The notes: generated from the sequence alone by a model not told the origin. A DNA stretch of 46,687 bases from Prorocentrum cordatum (GCA_963575745.1 CAUYUJ010000679.1:1-46687), one strand, 5' to 3'. Shown: positions 9,926-18,547, counted from the stretch's first letter. Numbers and translations are program-made.

Positions 9926-9985
9926 TGAATTCGGCGATGACGGGCGTCATGGGGGGGGGGCGGTGGCGGGGTATGACGTCACGCC
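9915..9985 (+). repeat. G-tract box flanked by ATGACG motifs, copy 1
   Basis: Order: gcgtttct, ggcgatgacg, a G run with ggtggcgggg, then atgacgtcacg. Related copies lie at 12395-12455 (minus), 12606-12668 and 20938-21010. The right edge contains the palindrome tgacgtca. Confidence 0.7.
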
Positions 9986-10094
9986 CCCCCCCGGCCGTGT
10001 GGCTCCGGCACCCCAGCCACGCCCGCGCGCACGACGCGACGAGCGACGACCGACGAGCGGACGACGACGAAGACGACGACGACGACGCGAGCAG

Positions 10095-10205
10095 CCTGTA
10101 GGTGGCGATCTGCCCCGCTGCGCCTGTGTACACCGCATTGCTAGCGTGCACCACAGCGCGCATGTACACCGCAACGCCTGCGTGTATCGCAACAGCCGTT
10201 TCTTT
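10095..10205 (+). repeat. 18-bp minisatellite, locus 1
   Basis: About six units of the type gcctgtgtacaccgcagc, preceded by taggtggcgatctg. The same box plus repeat occurs inverted at 12240-12345. Confidence 0.8.
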
Positions 10206-10375
10206 GGGGGGGGCAGAACCCCAGGATGACGGCGGTGACCGACGCACCCTGCGCGCGCACAGCGCGCGAAGTGCCCGCGGCCGAAGGCGGCGCGGCGGGA
10301 GCGGGCGCCGCACCGCAGTGGGCGCAGCGCTCTGCACGCGGCACGCCTCTGGCACGAGGGCCGCGGCAGCTTCAG

Positions 10376-10571
10376 GTATGTGGCGTCACCTGGGACGGCG
10401 CTGAGAACCATGCGCCAGGCCGTGCCGCCCCCAACACGGGGGCAGGCCACCGAAACCACTCCCTGGGGGAGGTGTGGGGCGTTACCTGGGGCGGCGCAGC
10501 TCGCGCCACCCACCAGGCCGGGCCTCCCCCGAACGGGGGAAGACCACCGCAACCCCTCCCTCCAAGACAGG
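10376..10571 (+). repeat. About 96-bp tandem duplication
   Basis: Two units begin tatgtggcgtcacctggg (10377) and gtgtggggcgttacctgggg (about 10471) and share cgcgcca/gcgcca, ccaggccg, acgggggcaggcc/acgggggaagacc and a ccctccc/ccctggg end. Confidence 0.75.
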
Positions 10572-10580
10572 CGGCGCGGC

Positions 10581-11474
10581 TCAAGAGCCACGAGAGTCTG
10601 AGCCCGCCGCCGTCGCAGTCGAAGCCTGCAGCTCCTTCTGCATCGTGTCCAGCAGGAGGAGGCGGCGCAGGGCGGCAGGCCCGCGCCTGCGGGGCAAACC
10701 GATGCCCTTCCTCCGCAGCGCGTCCTTCATCTGGGCCTGCGAGCAGAAGCCGAGCATCTCGACGGACCCGTCGAGGCCCGCCGCCAGCGCGCGCTGGCGA
10801 AGGCGGGCCTCGCCGCCGCCGCCGCGCGGCGCAGCTCCGCCAGCTGCAGGCGCCCGAGGGGCAGCAGCAGCAGCAGGCTCCACCGCGCCGCCCACCAGGG
10901 CGTCGGCGAACGAGTTGTCCATCACCTCGTCGAAGTCGTAGTCGTCGCGGTCGCTGCCGAGGGCGCCTCCAGCGGCGACCCTCTCCAGCGGCAGGCCTGC
11001 GGCGGCCGCAGGAGGAGCGGCAGGAGGAGCGGCGCCGCGGCCGCCGCCTCCGACGCCGCCGTCGGCCGCGCCCGCGGCCTGCTGGGCGGAGGGCCCGCGG
11101 CCCGCGTCCTTTGCCCCTCTGGCAGCCTCGGCCGCCGCTTCACCGCGGAAAAGTGCGCGTCGACCAGCAAGGCGCGCGCGGCGGCGACGACGCCGCTCAC
11201 GCTGTGCCGCCGTCGCCTGCCGCTTCAATGCCCCGCCGACGCCCGCGCCGCCGCAGCGGCCCGCGTCAGCACCTCTGGCCCCAGCAGCGGGCAGCGGCGT
11301 GGGCGGCGCGGCTCGCGCACGCAACCACAGCACGACCGCTGCCACCGCATCCGCCACCGCCGAAACCGTGCGCCGCGGCACCCTGGCCTCCACGGCTGCG
11401 CGGACGGCCGCCGCAACCAGGGCGGCGCCATCCTCCGCTGCCGTGTGGGCCCCTCTAGGCCGCGCCGCCGCCAT
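10581..11474 (-). CDS. Alanine-rich protein of unknown function, possibly retroelement ORF1-like
   Basis: I chose the ATG at 11474-11472 (MAAARPRGAHTAAEDG...). The frame stays open a further 78 bases upstream without another ATG, giving about 297 residues. An N-terminal helix-like stretch (RRTVSAVADAVAAVVLW) is followed by an RRRRRRAR basic run, an acidic patch (DRDDYDFDEVMD) near the middle and a C-terminal region (LGFCSQAQMKDALRRKG, then LRRLLLLDTM). Ala-rich helices with RRTV are, as I recall, common in proteins accompanying dinoflagellate retroelements, but I cannot assign a family. The composition is mixed rather than repetitive and acidic/basic patches are coherent, which favours coding over a GC artefact. 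A spliced-leader-like remnant lies about 55 bases upstream on the same strand, so this may be a retroposed mRNA. No introns are apparent. Confidence 0.5.
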   Translation of the reverse strand: MAAARPRGAHTAAEDGAALVAAAVRAAVEARVPRRTVSAVADAVAAVVLWLRARAAPPTPLPAAGARGADAGRCGGAGVGGALKRQATAAQRERRRRRRARLAGRRALFRGEAAAEAARGAKDAGRGPSAQQAAGAADGGVGGGGRGAAPPAAPPAAAAGLPLERVAAGGALGSDRDDYDFDEVMDNSFADALVGGAVEPAAAAAPRAPAAGGAAPRGGGGEARLRQRALAAGLDGSVEMLGFCSQAQMKDALRRKGIGLPRRRGPAALRRLLLLDTMQKELQASTATAAGSDSRGS

Positions 11475-11528
11475 CACGAAGGCCTCCCGGAGGAAGCAAG
11501 GGAGGGGAGGCGCGGTCGTGCGATCGTT

Positions 11529-11546
11529 TGAGCCAAAAGGACATCG
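11529..11546 (-). other. Partial spliced-leader-like remnant
   Basis: On the minus strand the sequence reads TCCTTTTGGCTCAAA, against the leader's 3' end CCATTTTGGCTCAAG: 12 of 15 aligned positions, with the TTTTGGCTCAA core intact. The 5' half is not convincing. Its position just 5' of the ORF at 10581-11474 is what gives it weight. Confidence 0.4.
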
Positions 11547-11554
11547 CAACAACC

Positions 11555-11785
11555 GTGTGCAACGCAGGGCCGGTGCACACTATAGTGCTCGCGTACACTA
11601 CAGCGCCGATGTACCCCACAGCGAATGTGTACACCGCAGCAACCATGTGCAACACGGAGCCTGTGTGCACCACAGTGCTTGCGTGCACCGCAGCGCCTAT
11701 GCACGCCACAGCGCCTGTCTACACCACAACATCCGCGTGCAACGCAGCACTTGTGTACACCACAGTGCCTGCGTGCATAGGCCAG
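11555..11785 (+). repeat. 18-bp minisatellite, locus 2
   Basis: About twelve degenerate units of the type tgtgtacaccacagygcc. Frames through it give a six-residue periodicity (ACVHHS, ACVHRS) that should not be read as a protein. Confidence 0.9.
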
Positions 11786-12239
11786 GTAGAAAGAGAATGT
11801 AAGTGAGGATATGCTGCGGACAGCTATACGCAACACCATAGAAGTGTGCATAATCGCATGCGACGTGTTTCCCTCCTCCCTTCTCCTTCACCTCTGCCTC
11901 CTCCTCTTTTTCCTCCTCTTCCTCTTCCTCCTCTTCCTCCTCCTCCTCCCTCACCCTTGCACCCTGTCGTGCGGGTCAGCGCTACAGCGCACGTGCGAAT
12001 CTCAGCATGTACCGCAGACTGGTTTACTGAATCGGCCCACTTGGTTCTCGGACGGCCAGTTTAGCTCGAGCCTCCTGGACGCCGATGGGAGGAGTTAGGA
12101 TGATGCGGGCGGACTCGGGAGGACTCGTAGATTCCAGCGGCGCTCTTTTGTCCATCAGGATTCATATATATTGTTTTCTGCGGAATCCACGGGTGTTTCA
12201 TTGTGTCATAAAGGGTTCCTTCTAACACGCTGTCTTGCA
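11786..12239. other. No recognised gene
   Basis: Contains a TCC/TTCC-rich patch at about 11872-11955 and otherwise unremarkable sequence. Confidence 0.5.
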
Positions 12240-12345
12240 CGCGACTGCTGCGGTGTACATAGACGGTGTGGTGTACACAGGCGCTGTGGTGCACGCAGGT
12301 ACTGTGGTGTACACAGGCGTTGTGGTGCAGATCGCCACCTATATG
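12240..12345 (-). repeat. 18-bp minisatellite, locus 3 (inverted)
   Basis: Reverse-complement units (ggtgtacacaggcgctgtgg) followed by gcagatcgccacctat, the inverse of the box at 10095. Loci 1 and 3 are thus an inverted pair about 2.1 kb apart. Confidence 0.85.
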
Positions 12346-12394
12346 CTGGTGCGACCCGTCCTCCGTGTTTCCTAGGCATTCCCAGACGCCGCCG

Positions 12395-12455
12395 GCGCGA
12401 AACGTGACGTCATCGGCCCCTCCACCCCCCCAAATAATTGCCGTCATCGGCACGG
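12395..12455 (-). repeat. G-tract box, copy 2 (inverted)
   Basis: The reverse complement reads ccgatgacgg, about ten bases, a G run with gtggagggg, then gatgacgtcacg, matching 9934-9985. Confidence 0.65.
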
Positions 12456-12519
12456 AACCAAAAGCAGGCTCCAGCCGAGCCCGCGCGCACGACAACAACG
12501 ACGACGACTGCGGACCAGA

Positions 12520-12570
12520 CTCCAATGCGGATTCCTATGCGGACACCTATGCGGATCCCAATGCGCACGG
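12520..12570 (+). repeat. ATGCGGA(T/C) short repeats
   Basis: Four to five units of 12 bases: aatgcggattcc, tatgcggacacc, tatgcggatccc, aatgcgcacggc. Confidence 0.85.
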
Positions 12571-12605
12571 CGGCAATGCCCAAAGCGCACCGCGGAGGGG
12601 GGAGC

Positions 12606-12668
12606 GTTACGTCATGGGGGGGGGGGGCGCAGCGTAGGCCATGACGCCTGTCATATCGTCATGCCCCA
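12606..12668 (+). repeat. G-tract box, copy 3
   Basis: ttacgtcatgg, a G run, then gccatgacgcctgtcat. The downstream ccaagcaagaaagaaacacg also occurs after the 20938 copy as ccaagcaggaaagaaacacg. Confidence 0.6.
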
Positions 12669-12730
12669 AGCAAGAAAGAAACACGTTTTTGTTCGAAAAA
12701 TGTCTCAAACGAAGCAGCCAATTTGAGGGG

Positions 12731-12912
12731 AACCTTTCCGGACAAGAACGGGAAGCGCCGTTTCTCTAAGCTTGCGTGCGTACGCGCGCACGGACTTGCA
12801 CCCGACACAAATGTGCGCAAAAGGGGTGCGGTCGCTTGGATTCCCTAAGCACCCCGACGGCTGCAATTTATTGCGTTGGCTGAGTGGTTGCCTGTGGTTG
12901 CTTTTGTGCTAG
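12731..12912 (+). repeat. Duplicated block A, copy 2 (partner 6690-6870)
   Basis: Starts cctttccggacaagaacggg and ends agtggttgcctgtggttgct. A short third match to its middle part lies at about 13215-13275 (gctgggattccctgacgccccgacggttgcgactt). Confidence 0.85.
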
Positions 12913-12919
12913 CGTGCGC

Positions 12920-13130
12920 GTGAAAGCGTGTGCCTGTGTGTGTGTGTGCTTGTGTGCGCGGCTGCGTGCGTGCGTGCGTGCGCGTGCGCAATGTGCGTGC
13001 TAAGCGGGCGGGGCGGTGTGTGTGGGTGTTGTGTGTGTTGTGTGTGTTGTGTGTGTTGTGTGTGGTGTGTATGTTGTGTGTGTTGTGTTCTCTGTGTGTG
13101 TATGAGTGTGCGTGTGTGTGCCGCGCGCGT
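12920..13130. repeat. (GT)n-rich tract with a TGTGTTG sub-repeat
   Basis: GT repeats with a nine-base periodicity, ttgtgtgtg, at about 13025-13090. Cys/Val and His/Thr frames are artefacts. Confidence 0.95.
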
Positions 13131-13281
13131 GCGGGGTGTGCTCCTGGGGGGACGGGCGGGGGGGGATGCACGGCGTGCGTGCGGGGCGTGTTAGGGGGGA
13201 ATGTGCGCGCATGGGGAGCAATCGCTGGGATTCCCTGACGCCCCGACGGTTGCGACTTATAGCGCCGGCTAACATTTTAGT

Positions 13282-13395
13282 TTTGTGGAGATGTCTTTCG
13301 CTGCAAGGCTACTTTGCGTCAGAAATGACAACCATACAACATGCCCACTGTGGGAGGATGTCTCTAGCGAAGCGCTTTGCTAAAAAGCGACAAAA
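13282..13395 (+). repeat. 75-bp family, two degenerate units
   Basis: Cores at 13291 (atgtctttcgctgc) and 13358 (atgtctctagcgaagcg). A single isolated core is also present at about 12699 (atgtctcaaacgaag). Confidence 0.65.
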
Positions 13396-13475
13396 CACAC
13401 GCTTCGAGATGACGAGGGTGCGGGAGGAGGGAACTTGTAGGAGAGGAGACACGAAGCGAACGATGTGGGCAGTCA
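13395..13475 (+). repeat. Dispersed repeat C, copy 1 (partner 15135-15222)
   Basis: Shared: gagatgacgagg, gcgggagg, ggagaggagacacgaagcga acgatgt. Both copies have the same orientation. Confidence 0.8.
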
Positions 13476-13635
13476 GCAATAACCTCGCGTTACTCGATGG
13501 GGGGCAATCTATAGGCCGCTTGTGGGCATCCTGAGGCTTCTGAACTTTCTCTGGCAGTTCCTGGTGGCCCTGGGCGTAGCTCGCAAGCGGCTCCTAACAC
13601 CCGCCTGGCAGAATGAGCCCGCCTGATCGTTTCAA

Positions 13636-14050
13636 CCTGTCCTGCACGGGCTGCGTTGGTCAGCTGTACCGCGTGGCCTCTGTACGGGTGCGTGGGTATG
13701 TGCGTATCTGCCAGTGCCTATATGCCTGTGCCTGTGCGTGTGTGTGTGTGTGTGTGTGTCTGTGTGTGTGTCTGTGTCTGTGTCTGTGCACGCGACCGTA
13801 TTAAAACGCGCCTGCGTGCGCGACCATAATAAAGCGCGCCTGCAAGGGGCGCGACACCAACCTGTGCGCCTTATTCCACCTGACGTTTTACACTGCCTCG
13901 CCGTGCGAATGCGGATGGCTCCCCTAACCCCGAATGGAACTGTTTCAGAATTCGCTCCAAACTCGGAATCTCTGAAGATGTCTCAAGCGAAACGCCCATT
14001 TTCATTGGTTCAGGGTCCACTCCGAAATCTGTGATTGAAGGACGTCTTGA
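13636..14050 (+). repeat. Duplicated block B, copy 2 (partner 7787-8110)
   Basis: Same landmark order as copy 1, including a (GT)n run at 13735-13788. Longer than copy 1 by an insert around 13820-13960. Confidence 0.85.
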
Positions 14051-14480
14051 GCGCCAGCGATCTCAACGTTATCCACGTTACGACGATATCCCGAACGAGA
14101 GCGTCAGTTTCGACATACAGCGTCTTTGAACAACTCTTCCAAAATCTCAGGTGTTGGACAATGTCGTTTCCGATAGTTCGAGCTATTGCGCGACCCACTT
14201 CTACATCCCATGTTTTGGAGGGCGTCTCAGGCGAGAACCCCATGTTTCAGATAAAACATCTTGAAACAACTCCTTCGACACCTCAATGTTTCGAACCTGT
14301 CCCAAGCGAAATGGCAATGTCCAAAGACTCGGTAGATTTCGCGAGCAAGCCTAGTAGCTTATTGTTCGGAGATGCCTGGAGCGACCCTTATGTTTAACGA
14401 ATGGCGTCTCAAGCATGCGATGCCAACATCTCAATTGTTCGAGGACGTCTCAAACGAAACGGCCAATTTGAAGGGAATCT
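13974..14480 (+). repeat. 74-75-bp repeat array, locus 2
   Basis: Core positions: 13978, 14042, 14086, 14161, 14222, 14297, 14372 and 14445. Most spacings are 73-75; 61 and 64 also occur, and 64 matches the 8045 to 8109 spacing in locus 1. Unit landmarks: core, catgttt, gcgtctcaaac, caacatctcaattgttcgagg. No open frame persists. Confidence 0.9.
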
Positions 14481-15134
14481 GCGTTGGAACCGTCTTGTGC
14501 AACTGGCGGCTAAAGCTGAGCTGCGCTTCGCCCGGCCAATTCACGCCACGCAACGCACGGGTGAAAAATCAACGCTGGCCCATGACCGCCCTTCGTCCTC
14601 CTGGCGGGCGCGTTCCGTGAGACACGTTTTGCACATGTCGTCGCGGACGGTTTTCTCGTCCTCGAAGGCAGGCCATCGCGCGACTCCTTTGTTTTGCCGC
14701 GCGCTCGTGTGGGAGCCGCTGCTTGTGAGAAGCTTTGTAATGCCCTTCGTAGCCAGCCTAGGCGAACGGCACATCCTTCTTTGGTCGGTGGTTGCTGCGG
14801 CACGGCTGCCGCGCGCATGGCATCGCGCGGGCGAGCCGCACCAGTGGCGACGCAGAAGCAGATGCGCAGCCGCAACAGAAAACAAAGCACCACGCAACAA
14901 CACGAGCCCTGAGGGCGACGGCCGTAATCACGCGAGTTTGGGGGTATCGCTCTGAGAGCGACGGCGGTGCGAAATAACGAAGCGTGCTCTGAGAGCAGCG
15001 GGGGGTTCTTTCAACGAGAACCAATACAAGAGAGTATCGCCTCAACAGGCAGCTTGAGCCACATATATAGATGGCGACGCTGTGACGAGCTGAGTTGCGA
15101 AACGCGGTGGGAGCGCCATGCAAATGATAAGCGA
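14481..15134. other. No confidently recognised gene
   Basis: A minus-strand frame at 14541-14903 contains CKTCL-type residues but no family match. I leave it unannotated. Confidence 0.45.
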
Positions 15135-15222
15135 CGAGACACGCGCGGCGAGATGACGAGGAAGCGGGAGGCGGGAGCTCGTCGGAGAGGAGACACGAAG
15201 CGAACGAAGCGAACGATGTCTG
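15135..15222 (+). repeat. Dispersed repeat C, copy 2
   Basis: Partner of 13395-13475. Here gaagcgaac is duplicated. Confidence 0.8.
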
Positions 15223-15244
15223 GTGGAATTCGCCAAGCGAAAAC

Positions 15245-15755
15245 TCAGTTTTGACGGCGAGCCACTTGTCCCTCGCGAGTTTGTTATTCAATGTTTCCTT
15301 ATTCAGCTTCCTCTAACAAACTCCCATCACCTTCTCGCTCCGAGAAGGCGCTGTTTGTGAAGACGCAACCCCAACACTGAGGTCTCGCGAGCATTGACAG
15401 AGCCAGCCGCAAGGACGGCCCGCGCGTGTGCGCGTCCACGGACGCACATACGAAGCTTACCACCCACTAGTGGGAAGCCCGCACGTCAGCAGAGAAAACG
15501 CTTCCCGTCATCCGCCAAGCGATGAATAATTACACCGGCGAGCCACTTGTCCCTCGCGAGTTTGTTCTTCATGCATTCCTTATTCAGCATAGCCTAACAA
15601 ACTCCCAGCACCTTCTCGTTCCGAGAAGGCGCTTCCCGTCATCCGCCAAGCGAAGAACAATTACACTGGCGAGCCAACTGTCCCTCATTTCAGCATAGCC
15701 TAAGCCACTCCCACCACCTTCTCGCTCCGAAAAGGCACTTCCCGTCATCCGCCGA
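15245..15755 (+). repeat. Repeat of about 131 bp, three copies
   Basis: Unit landmarks: cttcccgtcatccgccaagc, aattacac(t/c)ggcgagcca, a tgtccctcgcgagtttgtt segment, cattccttattcagc, acaaactccca and caccttctcgctccgagaag. ggcgagcca starts at 15257, 15537 and 15668. The last two copies are tandem; about 150 bases separate the first two. Confidence 0.9.
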
Positions 15756-15759
15756 CCCG

Positions 15760-16220
15760 TGTGAAATGTTCCCCCTCCCAAAACCCCTTCCCCAGGAGCC
15801 CGGTCCAGTCGATTTGGAAGGGGGGGGGCCCTCGGGGACAGGACGAATGCACCACAGGGGGCAGAGGGCCCCCAAACAGGCCACGACGGCACCACGAGGC
15901 CCTCTGGACGGTCCAAGAGGACCACGAGCCGCCGAAAGATCGATCGAAAACGCCCACGCTGGCCTCAAGACGGCCAAGAGGCTCCAAAAGCGCCCCAAGA
16001 AACACTCGAGAGTCGCCCCAAAACGGCCTCAAACAGCAACAATCGCTTGATCTCCTTGGAAAAACCTGCACCTTTCGCACATGTTTCTCTGTTGCGTTCC
16101 CAACGTCCACGACAGCCCAAGAAACCGCCCGGGTCGCCCCAAGACGGCCCAGGAGGCCTCCAAGAGGGCTCCCAGACGACCCAAGAGGGTCCCAAGACCG
16201 CTCAAAACGCCACAACAACC
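15760..16220 (+). repeat. Dispersed repeat D, copy 1
   Basis: Begins ccccttccccagg, a ggtccagtcgatttggaagg segment, then the CCAAGA/GGCCC module, a hinge (ctcaaacagcaacaatcgc ... cgttcccaacgtccacgacagcccaag) and more of the module. Related to 16680-17060 (hinge and module) and 19100-19640 (start, hinge and module). The long plus-strand frames are repeat-driven. Confidence 0.75.
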
Positions 16221-16221
16221 A

Positions 16222-16395
16222 GGCCAAGACCTCCTCCTCCTCCCTCCTCCTCCCTCCTCCTCCCTCCTCCTCCTCCTCCTCCTCCTCCTCTCCTCCTCTC
16301 CTCCTCCTCCTCCTCCTCCTCCTCCCCTCCTCCTCTCCTCCTCCTCCTCCTCCTCCTCCTCCTCCTCCTCCTCCTCCTCCTCCTCCTCCTCCTCC
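16222..16395. repeat. (TCC)n tract
   Basis: TCC triplets with occasional one-base losses. Confidence 0.97.
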
Positions 16396-16679
16396 CCTAA
16401 GAGGGCCACGAGCCGCCGAGAGATCGAGCGAACACGCCCGCGCTGGCCCCCAGACATCCCCAGCGGCCCCCCAAGAACGCCCCAAAAGAAGCCCTCTATT
16501 GACTACCTACCAAACCACCCCAACCCAACCCGAAGACCCGAATTTGACCCGAATTTCGGGTTGGGGGGGGTACGGGCTCCATGTGTTTTTTCGATGTTCC
16601 CGGACCCCCCCCCACTGGAAATGGAGGGCAAATCGTGGCCTTCGGGTTGGGTTGGGGTGGTTTGGTGGGCGGTGATCTA

Positions 16680-17060
16680 TAGGCGTCCCAAGGCGGCCTC
16701 AAATAGCAACAATCGCCCCAGTCCCATAGGAAAACGAGCATTGTTAGCTCCATCGCGTGTTCACAACGTCTAAGACAGCCCAAGAAGCCGCCTTGATCGC
16801 CCCTAGACGGCCCAAGAGGCCCCCAAGCGGGCTCCCAGACGGCCCAAGAAGGTCCCAAGGCCGTTGAAGAGGACCCCCCCAAGACGGCCCTGGGGGCTTC
16901 AGGACAATCTCAAGAGGGGGCCCAAAGGGAGAGCCCGAACGAACAACATTTTGAGCCCTCGACCCCAAACGGCCCCCCGGCTGCCCCAAGAAGCCCCCGA
17001 CACGCTCCCAGGGGCCAGAAAGAAGCCCCCAAGAGGCCTCCAGGAGGCCCCTGGCGGTTC
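16680..17060 (+). repeat. Dispersed repeat D, copy 2 (partial)
   Basis: Contains the hinge cctcaaatagcaacaatcgc and cacaacgtctaagacagcccaag, then the module. An intervening stretch (16500-16680) has a ttcgggttggggggg/ttcgggttgggttgggg pair in the same orientation. Confidence 0.7.
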
Positions 17061-17295
17061 AAGATCTGTCTCCCAGACGCCCCCGAGACGCCTTCCGCGA
17101 GACCCCGCGTGCCACCCGCGCGGCTTCGGACCAGCAGCCCAGGTACAACGGCGGGATGCAGAAGAGCCCACGATCGGATCGACAAGTCGGATCGGCGATC
17201 GACATGAATCGGATCGTCGGAAATCGGCAGCCGAGTCGGGAAAAGCCGGATCGGCAGACATCGGCAGGCGAATATGCCTCCAATGAGAAATCGGA

Positions 17296-17663
17296 ACTCG
17301 CATCGGAAGCCCAGATCGAACCGGAATCGGAGTCGGAAACCATCGAAACCGGAGCGAATCGAGTCTCGGGGGTCCCAAAACCGTGTGGTGACAGACCCGG
17401 CGGTGACCTCGAAATCCCCAAAAAACCTCACCGCAGGGACCGTCACCACACGGTTTTGGGACCCTGGAGGCCCCGGTCGCCCGAGACATCCTCGGAGAAC
17501 GACCCAAGTCCCAAAACCGTGCGGTGACCCCGAATCCCCACGGACTCACCGCACGGTGTGGTCACCACCCCGTTTGGGCGCCCCCGAAACTCACATCGGA
17601 ATCCCAGATCGAACCGGAATCGGAGTCGGAAGCCATCGAAACCAAAGCGAATCGAGCCGGAGG
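17296..17663 (+). repeat. Direct repeats flanking a palindrome cluster
   Basis: A block of about 68 bases, catcggaagcccagatcgaa then ccggaatcggagtcgga and agcgaatcgag, occurs at 17302-17363 and again at about 17597-17663 with few changes. Between them lies a perfect 23-bp inverted repeat (17370-17392 and 17442-17464, gtcccaaaaccgtgtggtga) with a 49-base loop. More copies of cccaaaaccgtgcggtgac (about 17512-17530) and caccgcacggtgtggtcacc (from about 17548) follow. No gene is seen. Confidence 0.85.
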
Positions 17664-17704
17664 AATCGAAACGAGCCCTGGGGATGTGCCGGAGGCCACT
17701 CGAC

Positions 17705-17914
17705 AGGAGCCTGTTTTCTTTGGATTCAGGCAAGTTTACTTGCATGGCGCTCGCCCCCCCCCCCCCCCCCCTCGCCCCTCTTCAAGCGAACACTAACGTG
17801 CAAGTGCCTTTCGACTTGCGTGATTTCCGCGCCCCCCCCCCGGGCTTGCTTCAGGCTCAGCCCCCCCCCGTCCATGCAAGTAAACTTGCCAGAGTCTAAA
17901 AAAACAGGGTCCGT
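17705..17914. mobile_element. MITE-like element, family B
   Basis: Terminal inverted repeats of about 37-40 bases: the left arm (17711-17747) ends ggcaagtttacttgcatgg and the right arm (17872-17908) begins ccatgcaagtaaacttgcc. The outer half is also conserved (cctgtttt ... ga(t/c)tc). The interior is made of C runs and has no coding capacity. No second copy is seen in the window. Confidence 0.8.
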
Positions 17915-18130
17915 CCTCCTGGCATCTCGACACAGGCCCCCCGCGCGTGCTCTCGTGGGCCCTCGCCCGTTCCCCGGAGGAGGCCGCAGGCGGAAGGTTA
18001 CTGCGCCCGGCTCCCCCTCCTTCCCGTCCCCCCCCCTCCTCCTCCTGCTCCTGCTCCTCCTCCTCCTCCTCTTCCTCCCTCCTCCTCCCCAGACACTCTC
18101 TGTCTTTGGGGGCGGGGTCCACCTCGAGTC

Positions 18131-18345
18131 CAGAATGCGGGCCATGTCTATATCCACATCCAGCGCGTCTTGGAGTTTCGGGCTCTCTTCGCCAAAGACA
18201 CGATGCGCACTGGCCATGGATTGAAACCTGGCCCCAAAAGGCTGGACTTTATCCATGTCCAGTGCGCCTCGGCCTTGCGGCGCCCCTCCCAAGAAAGTCC
18301 AAGACGCACTGGATATGGGTATAAAAATTGCCCGCATCCAAATTT
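18131..18345. mobile_element. MITE-like palindromic element, family C
   Basis: The first 47 bases (from gaatgcgggc at about 18133) match the reverse complement of the last 47 (ending gcccgcatcc) at 39 of 47 positions; shared core atccag(c/t)gcgtcttgga. Two further copies of the atccatg(t/g)ccagtgcgc motif lie inside in opposite orientations, so the element is a series of alternating inverted units. Confidence 0.75.
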
Positions 18346-18547
18346 GGCGGCGAGCGAGGGGGGGAAGTGAGAAGGAGAAGGCCTTCTCAGAAGGCGGCGG
18401 GACGTCTCAGAAGCCCTCGCGACTTCCGAGAAAAGTTCTGTCTTCTGGGAACGCTTAGAAAACGTCTCAGAAGGCCCGGGGACTTCCGAGCCTTCTGAGA
18501 GGGCGCGCCCCTTCTGACTTCCCCCGCTCGCTCGCCGCCGACAAATG
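18340..18547. mobile_element. MITE-like element, family D
   Basis: Terminal inverted repeats of about 50 bases: the left end ggcggcgagcgagggggggg aagtgagaagg pairs with the right end, whose reverse complement reads ggcggcgagcgagcggggga agtcagaagg. Inner segments (ccttctcagaagg, cgtctcagaagg, cttccgag) are also palindromic. It abuts family C directly and may share a few bases with it. Confidence 0.8.

Noticed and set aside
8245-9928. Plus-strand frames of 377 and 325 codons rich in Pro, His and Cys
   Set aside because: They run through C runs and the CCACTGTCCCC minisatellite; composition is purely repeat-driven.
11528-11806. Cys/His-periodic ORF (ACVHHS repeats) that could suggest a zinc-binding protein
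   Set aside because: Exact translation of the 18-bp minisatellite; both strands show it and it recurs at non-coding loci.
7514-14480. CRISPR-like appearance of a conserved core every 74-75 bases
   Set aside because: The material between cores is itself homologous between units and loci, not unique spacers; there are no cas genes and the DNA is eukaryotic.
14541-14903. Minus-strand frame with KTVRDDMCKTCLTERARQ
   Set aside because: Looks faintly like a zinc knuckle, but there is no second Cys pair, no conserved context and the opposite strand is also open.
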